A stretch of DNA of 64,000 nt, from assembly GCF_017874415.1 (NCBI RefSeq), contig NZ_JAGGLM010000001.1, positions 372,001-436,000 of the forward strand, in the 5' to 3' direction. This stretch comes from Clostridium algifaecis. GTDB lineage: Bacteria > Bacillota > Clostridia > Clostridiales > Clostridiaceae. The notes under the pieces are model-generated. The model was not told where the DNA came from, did not search any database, and saw only the letters and a list, made by a program, of their open reading frames with translations. This document shows, one piece after another, positions 34,575-43,219 of the stretch (position 1 is its first letter; each line of letters starts with the position of its first letter). The position numbers and the translations under genes are program-made.

Positions 34575-35069
34575 ATGAATAATATTAAAAAGTTAACTTA
34601 CTCAGGACTTTTAACAGCTCTTGCAATTATAATTCCTACAGCCTTTGGATTTTTAAAGATTCAATTGGGACCATTCAGTGCTACTCTTGCATCTCATGTT
34701 CCAATGTTTCTTTCCATGTTCCTTGGACCAGTGCCTGCAGTAATGGTTGGAATTGGCTCTGCACTTGGATTTTTAATTACCAGCCCGGCTGTAATTGCTG
34801 CGAGGGCATCAAGCCATATACTTGTAGGATTTTTTGGAGCTATTATGCTTAAAAGAGGAATTTCATTTAAAAAAGTTATTGTGCTTACTGCACCTGTACA
34901 TGCTGTACTTGAAGCTATATTTGTAATACCTTTTGGTTTTACTATGTTTAAGGTTCTTGTAGTAGTTGGAATAGGTACTTTAATTCACCACATGGTTGAC
35001 GGAATTATATCTTTAACTGTCTTGTCTATACTTTTTAGGACATTAAAAGTAAATTTGAGAAAAGCATAA
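34575..35069 (+). CDS. ECF transporter substrate-binding (S) component
   Basis: This 164-residue membrane protein has about six hydrophobic segments and an S-component look: an N-terminal LTYSGLLTALAIIIPT helix with small residues, which contacts the ECF T component, and FSATLASHVPMFLSMFLGP. Such proteins bind a vitamin or metal and share an energizing module encoded elsewhere. The substrate cannot be assigned with confidence. A niacin-type transporter is one possibility. The ATG at 34575 follows GGAGGA. A terminator lies downstream. Confidence 0.7.
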   Translation: MNNIKKLTYSGLLTALAIIIPTAFGFLKIQLGPFSATLASHVPMFLSMFLGPVPAVMVGIGSALGFLITSPAVIAARASSHILVGFFGAIMLKRGISFKKVIVLTAPVHAVLEAIFVIPFGFTMFKVLVVVGIGTLIHHMVDGIISLTVLSILFRTLKVNLRKA

Positions 35070-35075
35070 AATATG

Positions 35076-35130
35076 TAAAAATTGAGCAGTCTTTAGTACA
35101 CGTTATGTGTCGGACTGCTCAATTTTTATA
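35076..35130 (+). terminator. Terminator after the ECF S component gene
   Basis: Arms 35076-35091 and 35113-35128 form a 16-bp stem with a 21-base loop, followed by TTTATAAT. Confidence 0.8.
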
Positions 35131-35258
35131 ATCTGGTTATTTATTTTATAATAATTATTTGTAGATAGTTATTATTGACTATTTAAAATGTTAAAGATAT
35201 GTGTTAAAATAATATTCATATAATATAACTGTAAAATTATAATTAGGAGGTCTTTGAT

Positions 35259-36428
35259 ATGGATAGTGTGAAATTGAAAGATAATATATACTGGGTTGGT
35301 GTTCAGGATCCTGGACTTGAAACTTTTGATATTATAATGGATACTAAAGAAGGTACTACATATAATGCATATCTAATTGATGATGAAAAGGCAGCTGTAA
35401 TTGATACTGTTAAAAATGGATATTTTGATAAGTATATTTCAAATATAGAAAGTATTATAGGAAATAGAAAATTAGATTACATAATAGTTCAGCATACTGA
35501 ATTGGATCACAGCGGGTCTCTTAAACTTTTAATCGAAAAATACCCGGAGGCTACAGTGATTGGCTCAAGAGCAGCACTTATGTATCTTAAAGATATAGTA
35601 AATAAAGATTTCAAAAAAATGGTAGCACCTGAAGAGATTGATCTTGGAAAAACAAAACTTGAATTTATATCATCTCCTAACGTCCATTGGCCGGATACTA
35701 TGTTTACTTATATAAAAGATAAAAAAACATTGTTCACATGTGATTTTCTAGGATGTCATTATTGTCCTAAGAATGATACTATAACAGACAATTCACTGGA
35801 TTATGATGATGAAATGAAATACTATTTTGAAGCAATAATGGGACCTTTTAAAAAGTTTGTTTTAAAAGGACTAGATAGAATTAAAGATCTTGATTTTGAT
35901 ATGGTAGCTCCAAGTCATGGACCTGTTCATATAGATGATATTGATAAGTGTATTGAATTATACAAAGAATGGGCAACAGATACTAAAAAAGAGAAGAATG
36001 TTCAGATATTTTACATATCTGCTTATGGAAATACAGAAAAAGTTGCTGAATATTTATCAGATAAAATAAATAAAAAAGGAATAAAAGCAGAAGCACATGA
36101 AATAACTTCAATGGATATGGGTGAAATTGTTTCACTTGTAAATAGCGCTGATGGAATACTTGTAGGTTCACCTACCATTAATCAAGATGCAGTTAAACCG
36201 GCATGGGATATGTTATCGAGTATATGTTCTATACCAAATAGAGGAAAAGCAGCAGGTGCATTTGGCTCTTATGGCTGGAGCGGTGAAGGCGTACCTATGA
36301 TGACAGAAAGGTTAAAATCATTAAAATTTAAAGTAGTAGATGAAGGATTTAGGTTTAAATTTGTACCAAATGATGAAAAACTTCATAAAGCAGATGAGTT
36401 TTTAGATAAATTCCTAAGTTTATTATAA
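35259..36428 (+). CDS. fprA: A-type flavodiiron protein (oxygen/NO reductase)
   Basis: This 389-residue protein has an N-terminal metallo-beta-lactamase-like diiron domain and a C-terminal flavodoxin domain. Iron ligands are visible in HTELDHSG near residue 79, NVHWPDT near 146, TCDFLGCH near 163 and SHGPVH near 225. The flavodoxin domain begins near 255 ([16 protein letters not shown]). It reduces oxygen to water, or NO, with electrons from rubredoxin or a similar donor and protects anaerobes. The ATG follows AGGAGG. A terminator shared with the arginase gene lies downstream. Confidence 0.92.
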   Translation: MDSVKLKDNIYWVGVQDPGLETFDIIMDTKEGTTYNAYLIDDEKAAVIDTVKNGYFDKYISNIESIIGNRKLDYIIVQHTELDHSGSLKLLIEKYPEATVIGSRAALMYLKDIVNKDFKKMVAPEEIDLGKTKLEFISSPNVHWPDTMFTYIKDKKTLFTCDFLGCHYCPKNDTITDNSLDYDDEMKYYFEAIMGPFKKFVLKGLDRIKDLDFDMVAPSHGPVHIDDIDKCIELYKEWATDTKKEKNVQIFYISAYGNTEKVAEYLSDKINKKGIKAEAHEITSMDMGEIVSLVNSADGILVGSPTINQDAVKPAWDMLSSICSIPNRGKAAGAFGSYGWSGEGVPMMTERLKSLKFKVVDEGFRFKFVPNDEKLHKADEFLDKFLSLL

Positions 36429-36461
36429 ATAAAAAGCAGATTCTTTATCTGCTTTTTATTT
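36427..36461. terminator. Bidirectional terminator between fprA and arginase
   Basis: Arms 36427-36440 and 36448-36461 form a stem flanked by A and T runs. It overlaps both gene ends. Confidence 0.8.
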
Positions 36462-37346
36462 ATAATGTTTAAACGCATCTGATATCAAGTCAATACATAA
36501 ATCTGAAGTCATATCGTTTTTATCTAAAACAGGATTCAATTCAACTATATCCATGGATCTTATAAGCTTTGTTTCCATAAAATATTTTAGACAATTTTTT
36601 ATATCAAGTACGTTAACTCCTTTTGATACTGGTGTTCCTGTTCCTGGAACAAACTTGGGGTCAAGTACGTCTATGTCAAAACTTAAGTGTACATTTTTTA
36701 TGTTGTTAAGTTTGAGCTTTGAATGTATATCTTCCAATATCTTTTTAATTCCTAAGTGTTTTATATCTTCTGTAGAATAAACATTTATATCCAGTGATTT
36801 TATAAGATCTTTTTCACCTGGATCGAGTGATCTTGCTCCTAATATAAAAACATTTTTAGCCTCAATTTTTGGTCCATTATAATATGTATTTACAAGATCT
36901 TCATTTCCAATGCCCATAGCAGCTGCAAGCGGCATACCATGTATATTTCCTGTAGGTGAAGTTTTGTCGGTATTTATATCTCCATGAGCATCTATCCATA
37001 TTACAGCTAAATTTTTATTGAATTTGCTTGCACCACTTATGCTTCCAAGACCTAAAGAATGATCTCCTCCAAGCACAAGAGGAAAATTTCCAGCACATAA
37101 ATTGCTATATACGTCATTTGCCAAATTGTTATTTACACGAATTATTGATTTTAAGTATTTTATATGGCTAGTATCCTTATATTTGTGTATATCATCTATA
37201 TAGATATTTCCACAATCATATACAGTATGGCCTTGATCTTCCAATATTTTTAATATATTTTTTTCTCTGAATTTTTTAGGACCAAGTTCTACTCCTTTTA
37301 TTCCAGAGCCTAGAAATATAGGTACTCCAATTATACTTATGTTCAT
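36456..37346 (-). CDS. rocF: Arginase (ureohydrolase family)
   Basis: This 296-residue manganese enzyme of the ureohydrolase family has metal motifs GGDHSLGLGS near residue 94, WIDAHGDINT near 117 and SFDIDVLDP near 222. Arginase splits arginine into ornithine and urea. Agmatinase or formiminoglutamase cannot be strictly excluded, but NIHGMPLAAAMG and CLKYF favour arginase. GGAGGT precedes the ATG on the minus strand. There are no arginine-catabolic partners next to it, so it probably acts alone. Confidence 0.85.
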   Translation of the reverse strand: MNISIIGVPIFLGSGIKGVELGPKKFREKNILKILEDQGHTVYDCGNIYIDDIHKYKDTSHIKYLKSIIRVNNNLANDVYSNLCAGNFPLVLGGDHSLGLGSISGASKFNKNLAVIWIDAHGDINTDKTSPTGNIHGMPLAAAMGIGNEDLVNTYYNGPKIEAKNVFILGARSLDPGEKDLIKSLDINVYSTEDIKHLGIKKILEDIHSKLKLNNIKNVHLSFDIDVLDPKFVPGTGTPVSKGVNVLDIKNCLKYFMETKLIRSMDIVELNPVLDKNDMTSDLCIDLISDAFKHYK

Positions 37347-37509
37347 TTGATTTACCTCCAGTCCAGTTTATAAAAATGTCTAATTTAATTATGTTTCAAC
37401 ATAAAACATTATATACGTATAGAAAATAAAAATCATATTTATTTTTGTAAGCATATTAATGTTAAAATATTATCAAATATAAGGAAAAAATGTATACGAA
37501 TTCGTAAAT

Positions 37510-37686
37510 TTAATATAAATGTTTAGTTTTAATTTCGTTCATCTGGTATTCTAAAATAAGTTTGTCCAATTCCTCGCTGTATTTAACTACTTTTTCGTCT
37601 GTTAAGTTATTGTTTTTCATGGCTTTATATAAGTTTTCTCTTGATTGTATTATATTAATTTCTAAAGTTTTCAGATTAATATTCAT
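37510..37686 (-). CDS. Spo0E-family aspartyl-phosphate phosphatase-like protein
   Basis: This is a 58-residue frame below many gene-finder cut-offs. Its ATG (37684-37686) is preceded by GAGGT about 8 bp upstream. The sequence forms two predicted helices and contains YSEELDKLI, matching the SXXLD signature of Spo0E-like proteins that dephosphorylate Spo0A~P or related response regulators. N-terminal LKTLEINIIQSRENLY also fits. It probably affects entry into sporulation. The signature and size make the family call fairly secure. The target is inferred. Confidence 0.78.
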   Translation of the reverse strand: MNINLKTLEINIIQSRENLYKAMKNNNLTDEKVVKYSEELDKLILEYQMNEIKTKHLY

Positions 37687-37802
37687 AACATATACCTCTA
37701 TAATATTTATTTGCTACATTTATTTTAGCAGATATTAATGAATTAAACATATATTTTATAAGCCAATAATATACATATTATTACATAAATGAACATAACT
37801 TA

Positions 37803-37845
37803 TGTAGATAATATGTGGATTATCCTGTGGAGAAAATGTGGAAAA
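37803..37845 (+). repeat. Four DnaA-box-like 9-mers at helical spacing
   Basis: TGTAGATAA (37803), TGTGGATTA (37814), TGTGGAGAA (37826) and TGTGGAAAA (37837) each differ by one base from TGTGGATAA, the complement of the DnaA box TTATCCACA. They are in the same orientation at 11, 12 and 11 bp spacing. The 343-bp gap around them (37687-38029) shows no other gene. Confidence 0.5.
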
Positions 37846-38029
37846 CATAAAAATCTGTCTTTATATACTGATATGAAAGACATGGAAAAAATTTCAAAAT
37901 TAAAATATTGTCTAAAACTTTTTGGTATAAATTATTTATAGAAAATAATTTCGAAATTGCTGGAAGTAGATTTGTGATTTTTGTGCTATAATAAATATCA
38001 TATTAATTGTATTTCGGGAGGAAGAGCTT

Positions 38030-38212
38030 TTGAGCATAGATGAGGTAGTAAAGAGAATAAATTTTTTATATTCTAAAAGTAAAACTTTAGGACTTACGGA
38101 AAATGAAAAGGTTGAACAGAAAAAATTGAGGAAAAGATATATAGATAATATAAAGAAAAATTTTAGAGCTCAACTTGATAATATGGTAGAAAAACCTAAT
38201 AATGAGATGTAA
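38030..38212 (+). CDS. DUF896-family small protein
   Basis: This 60-residue protein of the DUF896 (YnzC-like) family has IDEVVKRINFLYSKSKTLGLTENEKVEQKKLRKRYID, the usual helical-hairpin signature, and ends in ENQ/NNEM-like polar sequence. Its role is not well known. A TTG start lies behind GGGAGGA. It directly precedes hprK (21 bp) and is probably cotranscribed with it. Confidence 0.87.
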   Translation: MSIDEVVKRINFLYSKSKTLGLTENEKVEQKKLRKRYIDNIKKNFRAQLDNMVEKPNNEM

Positions 38213-38233
38213 GTTGTAATTAGGGGGAAAATT

Positions 38234-39181
38234 ATGAAAGTAACAGTTAAGGATATAATAAAAGATTTAAAATTAGAAGTTTTAAATGAAGGTAAACGAT
38301 TGAATGAAATAAGTGTAAGTGATATAAATAGACCTGGACTTCAATTTAGTGGATTTTATAATTATTTTGCAAATAAAAGAGTACAGGTTGTAGGTAAAGC
38401 TGAGTGGAGCTTTTTGGATGCTATGCAGCCTGATTTAAGAGAAAAAAGGCTTAAAAAATATTTCGAATTTGAAAATCCATGTACTATAATAACAAGAAAT
38501 TTACCTCCACACAAAGAGTTGTTGAAAAATGCAATTGAATATGATAGGTGGTTACTTAGAACCCACAGCGTATCTACAAGATTCGTAAATAAACTTATGA
38601 ATTATCTTGATTATAAATTAGCTCCAGAAACCAGGCTTCATGGTGTATTATTAGATGTATACGGTGTTGGCATACTTATAACTGGTGAGAGCGGCATAGG
38701 AAAGAGTGAAACTGCACTTGAACTTATAAAAAGAGGCCATAGACTTGTAGCAGATGATGCAGTTGATATAAAAGAAATTGAAGGAGAACTTCATGGTACA
38801 TCACCATTTATAACATCTGGAATGCTTGAAGTCAGAGGAATGGGAATAATAGATATTCCAGCACTATATGGTCTTAGTTCTATTTTGAAAAGTAAGAAAA
38901 TTAATTTAGTTATATATATAGAACAGTGGAAGGAAGGAGAAAATTATGATAGGCTCGGTATAGATAAAAGTTATGTAAATATATTGGATGTGCCTATACG
39001 AAAAATAATTTTACCAATAAGACCTGGAAGAAATTTAGCTGTTATAATAGAGGCGGCAGCAGCAAACTATAGATACAGTCTCACTACGAATGTTACACCC
39101 GTAGATGTGATAAGTGAGAGGATAAGGGAAGTAGAAAAAATGAAAAATAGTAAAAAAAAAATGCAATTAGAAAAAATGTAA
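38234..39181 (+). CDS. hprK: HPr kinase/phosphorylase
   Basis: This 315-residue enzyme phosphorylates Ser46 of HPr and so controls carbon catabolite repression in Gram-positive bacteria. The P-loop GESGIGKSETAL lies near residue 155, the K3-type HRLVADDAVD near 176 and the family-specific signature EVRGMGIIDI near 202. The last residues (REVEKMKNSKKKMQLEKM) run through an A10 tract, and the following 5-formyltetrahydrofolate cyclo-ligase frame lies in the -1 frame beyond it. The stop is at 39181. Confidence 0.93.
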   Translation: MKVTVKDIIKDLKLEVLNEGKRLNEISVSDINRPGLQFSGFYNYFANKRVQVVGKAEWSFLDAMQPDLREKRLKKYFEFENPCTIITRNLPPHKELLKNAIEYDRWLLRTHSVSTRFVNKLMNYLDYKLAPETRLHGVLLDVYGVGILITGESGIGKSETALELIKRGHRLVADDAVDIKEIEGELHGTSPFITSGMLEVRGMGIIDIPALYGLSSILKSKKINLVIYIEQWKEGENYDRLGIDKSYVNILDVPIRKIILPIRPGRNLAVIIEAAAANYRYSLTTNVTPVDVISERIREVEKMKNSKKKMQLEKM

Positions 39182-39696
39182 TTTCACTTAGAGATAATTT
39201 AGATATAGAAAAACGAAAGGTATTTGATGATATAATATTTAACAAGGTCATAAATAGCTTAGAATATAAAAAAGCTAAATGCATATTTGTATTTGTAAGT
39301 TATAAAAGTGAGGTAGATACACATAGAATCATAAAGAATGCATTATATGACGGCAAAATAGTATGTACTCCAAAAGTTATATCAAAAAAATCAGGTATGA
39401 TAGCTGTAGAAATAAAAAAATTTAGTGAACTTGTACCTGGTGCCTATAATATACTTGAACCTGAAAGTACAGAATTTAAAGTGGATGAAAAATCCATAGA
39501 TTTGTCGTATATTCCTGGAGTTGCATTTGATAGCTCAGGTGGTAGAATTGGCTATGGAGGAGGATATTATGATAGATTCCTGCAGAAATTAGAAAAAAAT
39601 TCTAAAAAAATTGCATTATGTTATGATTTTCAAGTGTTGGATACTGTACCTACAGAAACACATGATATTATGATAGATAGTATAATTACAAATTAA
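39154..39696 (+). CDS. 5-formyltetrahydrofolate cyclo-ligase, start hidden behind an A10 tract
   Basis: The open frame from 39154 to 39696 encodes the whole family: N-terminal NAIRKNVISLRDNL, SYKSEVDTHRII near residue 70, IDLSYIPGVAFD near 125 and GGRIGYGGGYYDRFL near 142. It converts 5-formyl- to 5,10-methenyl-tetrahydrofolate. The only ATG in this frame is at 39397, which would delete the N-terminal half. Upstream an in-frame TAA lies at 39151. An ATG at 39140 in the hprK frame, behind AAGGGAAG, would give a typical start if one -1 slip occurred in the ten A bases at 39152-39161. Programmed slippage, an ATT start (39166), or a sequencing indel are the options. Listed coordinates are the open frame, not a proven start. 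Confidence 0.72.
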   Translation, partial: KKNAIRKNVISLRDNLDIEKRKVFDDIIFNKVINSLEYKKAKCIFVFVSYKSEVDTHRIIKNALYDGKIVCTPKVISKKSGMIAVEIKKFSELVPGAYNILEPESTEFKVDEKSIDLSYIPGVAFDSSGGRIGYGGGYYDRFLQKLEKNSKKIALCYDFQVLDTVPTETHDIMIDSIITN

Positions 39697-39704
39697 ATTT
39701 AAAA

Positions 39705-39751
39705 TAAAAAGCAAGCAGATTTACTCAAGGACAAATTTGCTTGCTTTTTTG
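39705..39751 (+). terminator. Terminator after the cyclo-ligase gene
   Basis: Arms around GCAAGCAGATTT (39711-39722) and AAATTTGCTTGC (39733-39744), one G-U pair, extended by A and T runs, form a strong stem followed by TTTTTT. Confidence 0.85.
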
Positions 39752-39822
39752 TTTTCAAGAACAATAATGCTTAATTACTTTAAAATGACAAAAATTAAAA
39801 TTAGAGGACTGATATTGAATTT

Positions 39823-39851
39823 TTGACATAATAAGTATATAATTATATATG
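39823..39851 (+). promoter_or_regulatory. SigA-type promoter of hppA
   Basis: TTGACA at 39823-39828, a 17-bp spacer and TATATA at 39846-39851. It lies 41 bp upstream of the hppA start. Confidence 0.65.
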
Positions 39852-39891
39852 AGAAATTATATTTTATGCCAATCTTAAGGAGGTCTTGTTA

Positions 39892-42027
39892 ATGAGTTCC
39901 TATTTAGTTCTTATTTTCTGCTCCATAATTATTGCTGTAGGTGCAATACTTTTCCTTGTCAAATTTATATTTTCTCAAGAAAAAGGTACTAAAGATATGC
40001 AGAATATATCTAGTGCAATTAAAGAAGGTGCCATGGCGTTTATAAAAAGACAGTATAAAACGATATTTTCTTTGGCACTTATAACTGTTGTAATTATTAT
40101 TGCTGCAAATTATTTTGGCAATCTATCTAAAGGGTCTGGTACAGCGTCTAAATATGCATGGCATATTGGAATTGCTTTTGTGACTGGTGCTTTGTGTTCT
40201 GGTATTTCTGGATATATAGGAATGTATATGGCAGTTAACTCTAATATACGTGCTGCTGCTGGTGCTAAAAAAGGTTTAAATTCTGCTTTAACCATAGCAC
40301 TTAGAGGTGGTGCTGTTACAGGACTAGCTGTTACGTCACTTTCACTTTTAGGTGTAACTGCATTATTTTTAATTTATGGTGGAATGTCAAATAGTGCTGT
40401 ATTAATAAAAGAAGCTCCGTCATTATTAGTTGGTTTCGGATTTGGTGCATCCTTTGTAGCTCTCTTTGCACAGCTTGGTGGTGGTATTTATACAAAGGCT
40501 GCTGATGTTGGTGCTGATTTGGTTGGAAAGGTTGAAGCTGGAATACCGGAGGATGATCCGAGAAATCCAGCAGTTATAGCTGATTTAGTTGGTGATAATG
40601 TTGGCGATTGTGCAGGAAGAGGTGCAGATCTTTTTGAATCAACTGCGGCAGAGAATATAGGAGCTATGATACTTGGAGTTGCTCTATATCCTGTTTTCGG
40701 ATGGAAAGGAATTTTATTTCCACTGGTAACAGGAGCTGTAGGCATTATATCTTCTATAGTTGGAATATTCTTTGTTAAGGCTGATGATAAAACAGACAAC
40801 CCAATGAGTGCACTTTATAGAGGTTATATAGTTACTACTATATTGAATTTGGTATTTTTATTTTTAATTATAAAATCTATGTTTTCAGGTACTTTACCTG
40901 GTGGAGGAAATATAAATTATTTATATTTGTATTTATGTGCTTTCTGTGGTATAGCTTTAAGTTACGCATTTGTATTAATTACAGATTATTATACATCATA
41001 TAAATACAGACCTGTTAAATCTATTGCTGAAGCTTCAAAAACAGGAGCTGCAACAAATATAATTACAGGTATATCTGTAGGTATGGAATCTACAGCACTT
41101 CCTGTCTTAGCTGTTTCTGCAGTAATATTTGCATCTTATAAATTTGGAGAATTTGCACTTCCTAATATATCAAATGGTGGATTTTATGGTATTGCTATTG
41201 CTACTATAGGAATGCTTTCTAGTTGTGCATATATACTTTCAATGGATACCTTTGGACCTATTACAGACAATGCAGGTGGTATTGTGGAAATGTCTGGAGC
41301 CCCAGAAGACATAAGACTTGTAACAGATAAATTGGATGCCTGTGGTAATACAACTAAAGCTTTAACAAAAGGTTATGCAGTAGGGTCTGCAGCACTTGCT
41401 ACCTTCCTTTTATTCTTTGCATATCTGGAGCAGGTAAAAACAATACTCGGTAAACCTTTAGATTCTTTATTTGCTGTAGATATAGGCAAAAGTCAAGTAT
41501 TTATAGGTGCTTTTATAGGAGCGATGGTTGTTTTTATTTTTTCATCAGCAGCTATACGTTCAGTTGGAAAAGCCGCCCAGTATGTTATTGTAGAAGTTAG
41601 AAGACAATTTAAAGAAATATCGGGTATAATGGAGGGGACTGCCAAACCTGATTATGCAAATTGTGTTGATATAGTTACAAAGGGAGCTTTAAAGCAAATG
41701 ATATTACCGGGAATAATACCTATATGTGCTCCTATTCTAGTAGGCGTACTTCTTGGAAAAGAGGCTGCAGCAGGTTTCTTAATGGTATGTACTATAACAG
41801 GAGTTGTAATGGCATTATTCTTGAACAACGGTGGTGGTGCCTGGGACAATGCTAAAAAGTTTATAGAACTTGGCAATCTTGGTGGAAAGAAGTCAGAAAC
41901 CCACAAAGGTGCTGTTGTTGGTGATACAGTAGGTGATCCATTTAAAGATACAGCAGGACCATCCATACACGTTTTAATAAAGCTTATAAGTACGTTGACG
42001 CTTGTATTTGTTTCTTTATTTAGCTAA
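39892..42027 (+). CDS. hppA: Membrane proton-translocating pyrophosphatase
   Basis: This 711-residue membrane pump with about 16 helices couples pyrophosphate hydrolysis to ion export. Catalytic motifs are seen in DVGADLVGKVE, DDPRNPAVIADLVGDNVGD and near the end in GDTVGDPFKDTAGPS. The segment DACGNTTKALTKG carries Lys at the position where K+-dependent enzymes have Ala, so this is the K+-independent type, which in known cases pumps protons. The ATG at 39892 follows AAGGAGGT. In anaerobes it recovers energy from pyrophosphate made by biosynthesis. Confidence 0.93.
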   Translation: MSSYLVLIFCSIIIAVGAILFLVKFIFSQEKGTKDMQNISSAIKEGAMAFIKRQYKTIFSLALITVVIIIAANYFGNLSKGSGTASKYAWHIGIAFVTGALCSGISGYIGMYMAVNSNIRAAAGAKKGLNSALTIALRGGAVTGLAVTSLSLLGVTALFLIYGGMSNSAVLIKEAPSLLVGFGFGASFVALFAQLGGGIYTKAADVGADLVGKVEAGIPEDDPRNPAVIADLVGDNVGDCAGRGADLFESTAAENIGAMILGVALYPVFGWKGILFPLVTGAVGIISSIVGIFFVKADDKTDNPMSALYRGYIVTTILNLVFLFLIIKSMFSGTLPGGGNINYLYLYLCAFCGIALSYAFVLITDYYTSYKYRPVKSIAEASKTGAATNIITGISVGMESTALPVLAVSAVIFASYKFGEFALPNISNGGFYGIAIATIGMLSSCAYILSMDTFGPITDNAGGIVEMSGAPEDIRLVTDKLDACGNTTKALTKGYAVGSAALATFLLFFAYLEQVKTILGKPLDSLFAVDIGKSQVFIGAFIGAMVVFIFSSAAIRSVGKAAQYVIVEVRRQFKEISGIMEGTAKPDYANCVDIVTKGALKQMILPGIIPICAPILVGVLLGKEAAAGFLMVCTITGVVMALFLNNGGGAWDNAKKFIELGNLGGKKSETHKGAVVGDTVGDPFKDTAGPSIHVLIKLISTLTLVFVSLFS

Positions 42028-42052
42028 TCGATTTTCAAAATAAAGTTTTAAT

Positions 42053-42090
42053 ATAAAAAACAGCAGTTAAAATTTACTGCTGTTTTTTAT
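42053..42090 (+). terminator. Terminator after hppA
   Basis: Arms 42053-42069 and 42074-42090 (ACAGCAGT with ACTGCTGT, extended by A and T runs) form a strong stem and T tract. Confidence 0.88.
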
Positions 42091-42194
42091 ATTGTGAATT
42101 TTTAGCTATAATGTGGACTAATAACTATAATTTTTGCACAAAATAATAATCGCAATTAATTTTATTTGTTACAAGCTGTATTGGTGGTGCTTTT

Positions 42195-43133
42195 ATGAAA
42201 ATACTGGACATAAATGATAATCTAACAAATATTACCTATAAATTAGAACTAAAAGATGATTATTACTGGATAATTTTAGATGTAAGCGAAATCGAAAATT
42301 TGAATAAATTCATAGATATTGATAACGAAAGTATAGAGGATTGTAAAAGTTTTTCTGCAAATTCTAAAATAAGTTTTTTCAATGACTATATTTTTATAAT
42401 CTTTAATATACTAAATTTTTCGGATAAAATAGTTGTATCTACAGAATTAAATGTTTTTTTGAGCAAGAAAATAATAATCACTGTATACAGGGACAATATG
42501 GATATCATAAATGAATTGATAGATGATATTAAAGGATCGAAGAATTGCTTTATATTAAGAGATAAATCACGATCTGATATATTATTATATTACATATTGG
42601 ACAGAATAATAGTAAGAAATTATGATATTATATCTAAGCTTGAAGCTGAGGCAGATAAAATTGAAATAAACATTCTGAAAAATCCTAAAAAAGAGCAATT
42701 AAACAGTCTTATAACTTTAAGGAGACAGGTTTACAAAGTGAGAAAATACTTGAATCCACTGAGATATATAGGTGACAGTCTTTGCTTGAATGATAATCTG
42801 ATAATAGAAAAGGATAGTTTGGGATACTTCATGAGCTTAAACAAAAAAATAGAAAAATTGATGCTTTCCCTTGAAAGTTTGGTTCAAGATCTTGGCTTGG
42901 TTAGAGAAGCTTTTGAATCTGAGATATCAAATAAAACCAATGAACTCATGAAGGTTTTCACTGTAATTACAAGTATATTTATGCCGTTAAATCTTATAGC
43001 GAGTATGTATGGAATGAATTTAAAAGGTATACCACTTATGGAAATAGAAAATGGATGCCATTATATTACCATAATTATGATATTAATAGCGGTATCTCTT
43101 GTATTCATATTTAGAAAAAACAAGTGGATATAG
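42195..43133 (+). CDS. corA: CorA-family divalent cation channel
   Basis: This 312-residue magnesium or cobalt channel has a long soluble N-terminal domain with coiled-coil segments, and two C-terminal membrane helices (about 245-265 and 283-303). The pore signature YGMNL lies near residue 268 between them, and the C-terminus ends in RKNKWI as in many CorA proteins. Cation specificity cannot be read. GGTGGTG precedes the ATG. Confidence 0.88.
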   Translation: MKILDINDNLTNITYKLELKDDYYWIILDVSEIENLNKFIDIDNESIEDCKSFSANSKISFFNDYIFIIFNILNFSDKIVVSTELNVFLSKKIIITVYRDNMDIINELIDDIKGSKNCFILRDKSRSDILLYYILDRIIVRNYDIISKLEAEADKIEINILKNPKKEQLNSLITLRRQVYKVRKYLNPLRYIGDSLCLNDNLIIEKDSLGYFMSLNKKIEKLMLSLESLVQDLGLVREAFESEISNKTNELMKVFTVITSIFMPLNLIASMYGMNLKGIPLMEIENGCHYITIIMILIAVSLVFIFRKNKWI

Positions 43134-43219
43134 TATACTTTTGTGATAAAATATAGTTATTAATTGTACTCATATAGTGATGTATTAAATATAAATTATT
43201 ATAGTTAGGGGAGATAGAT

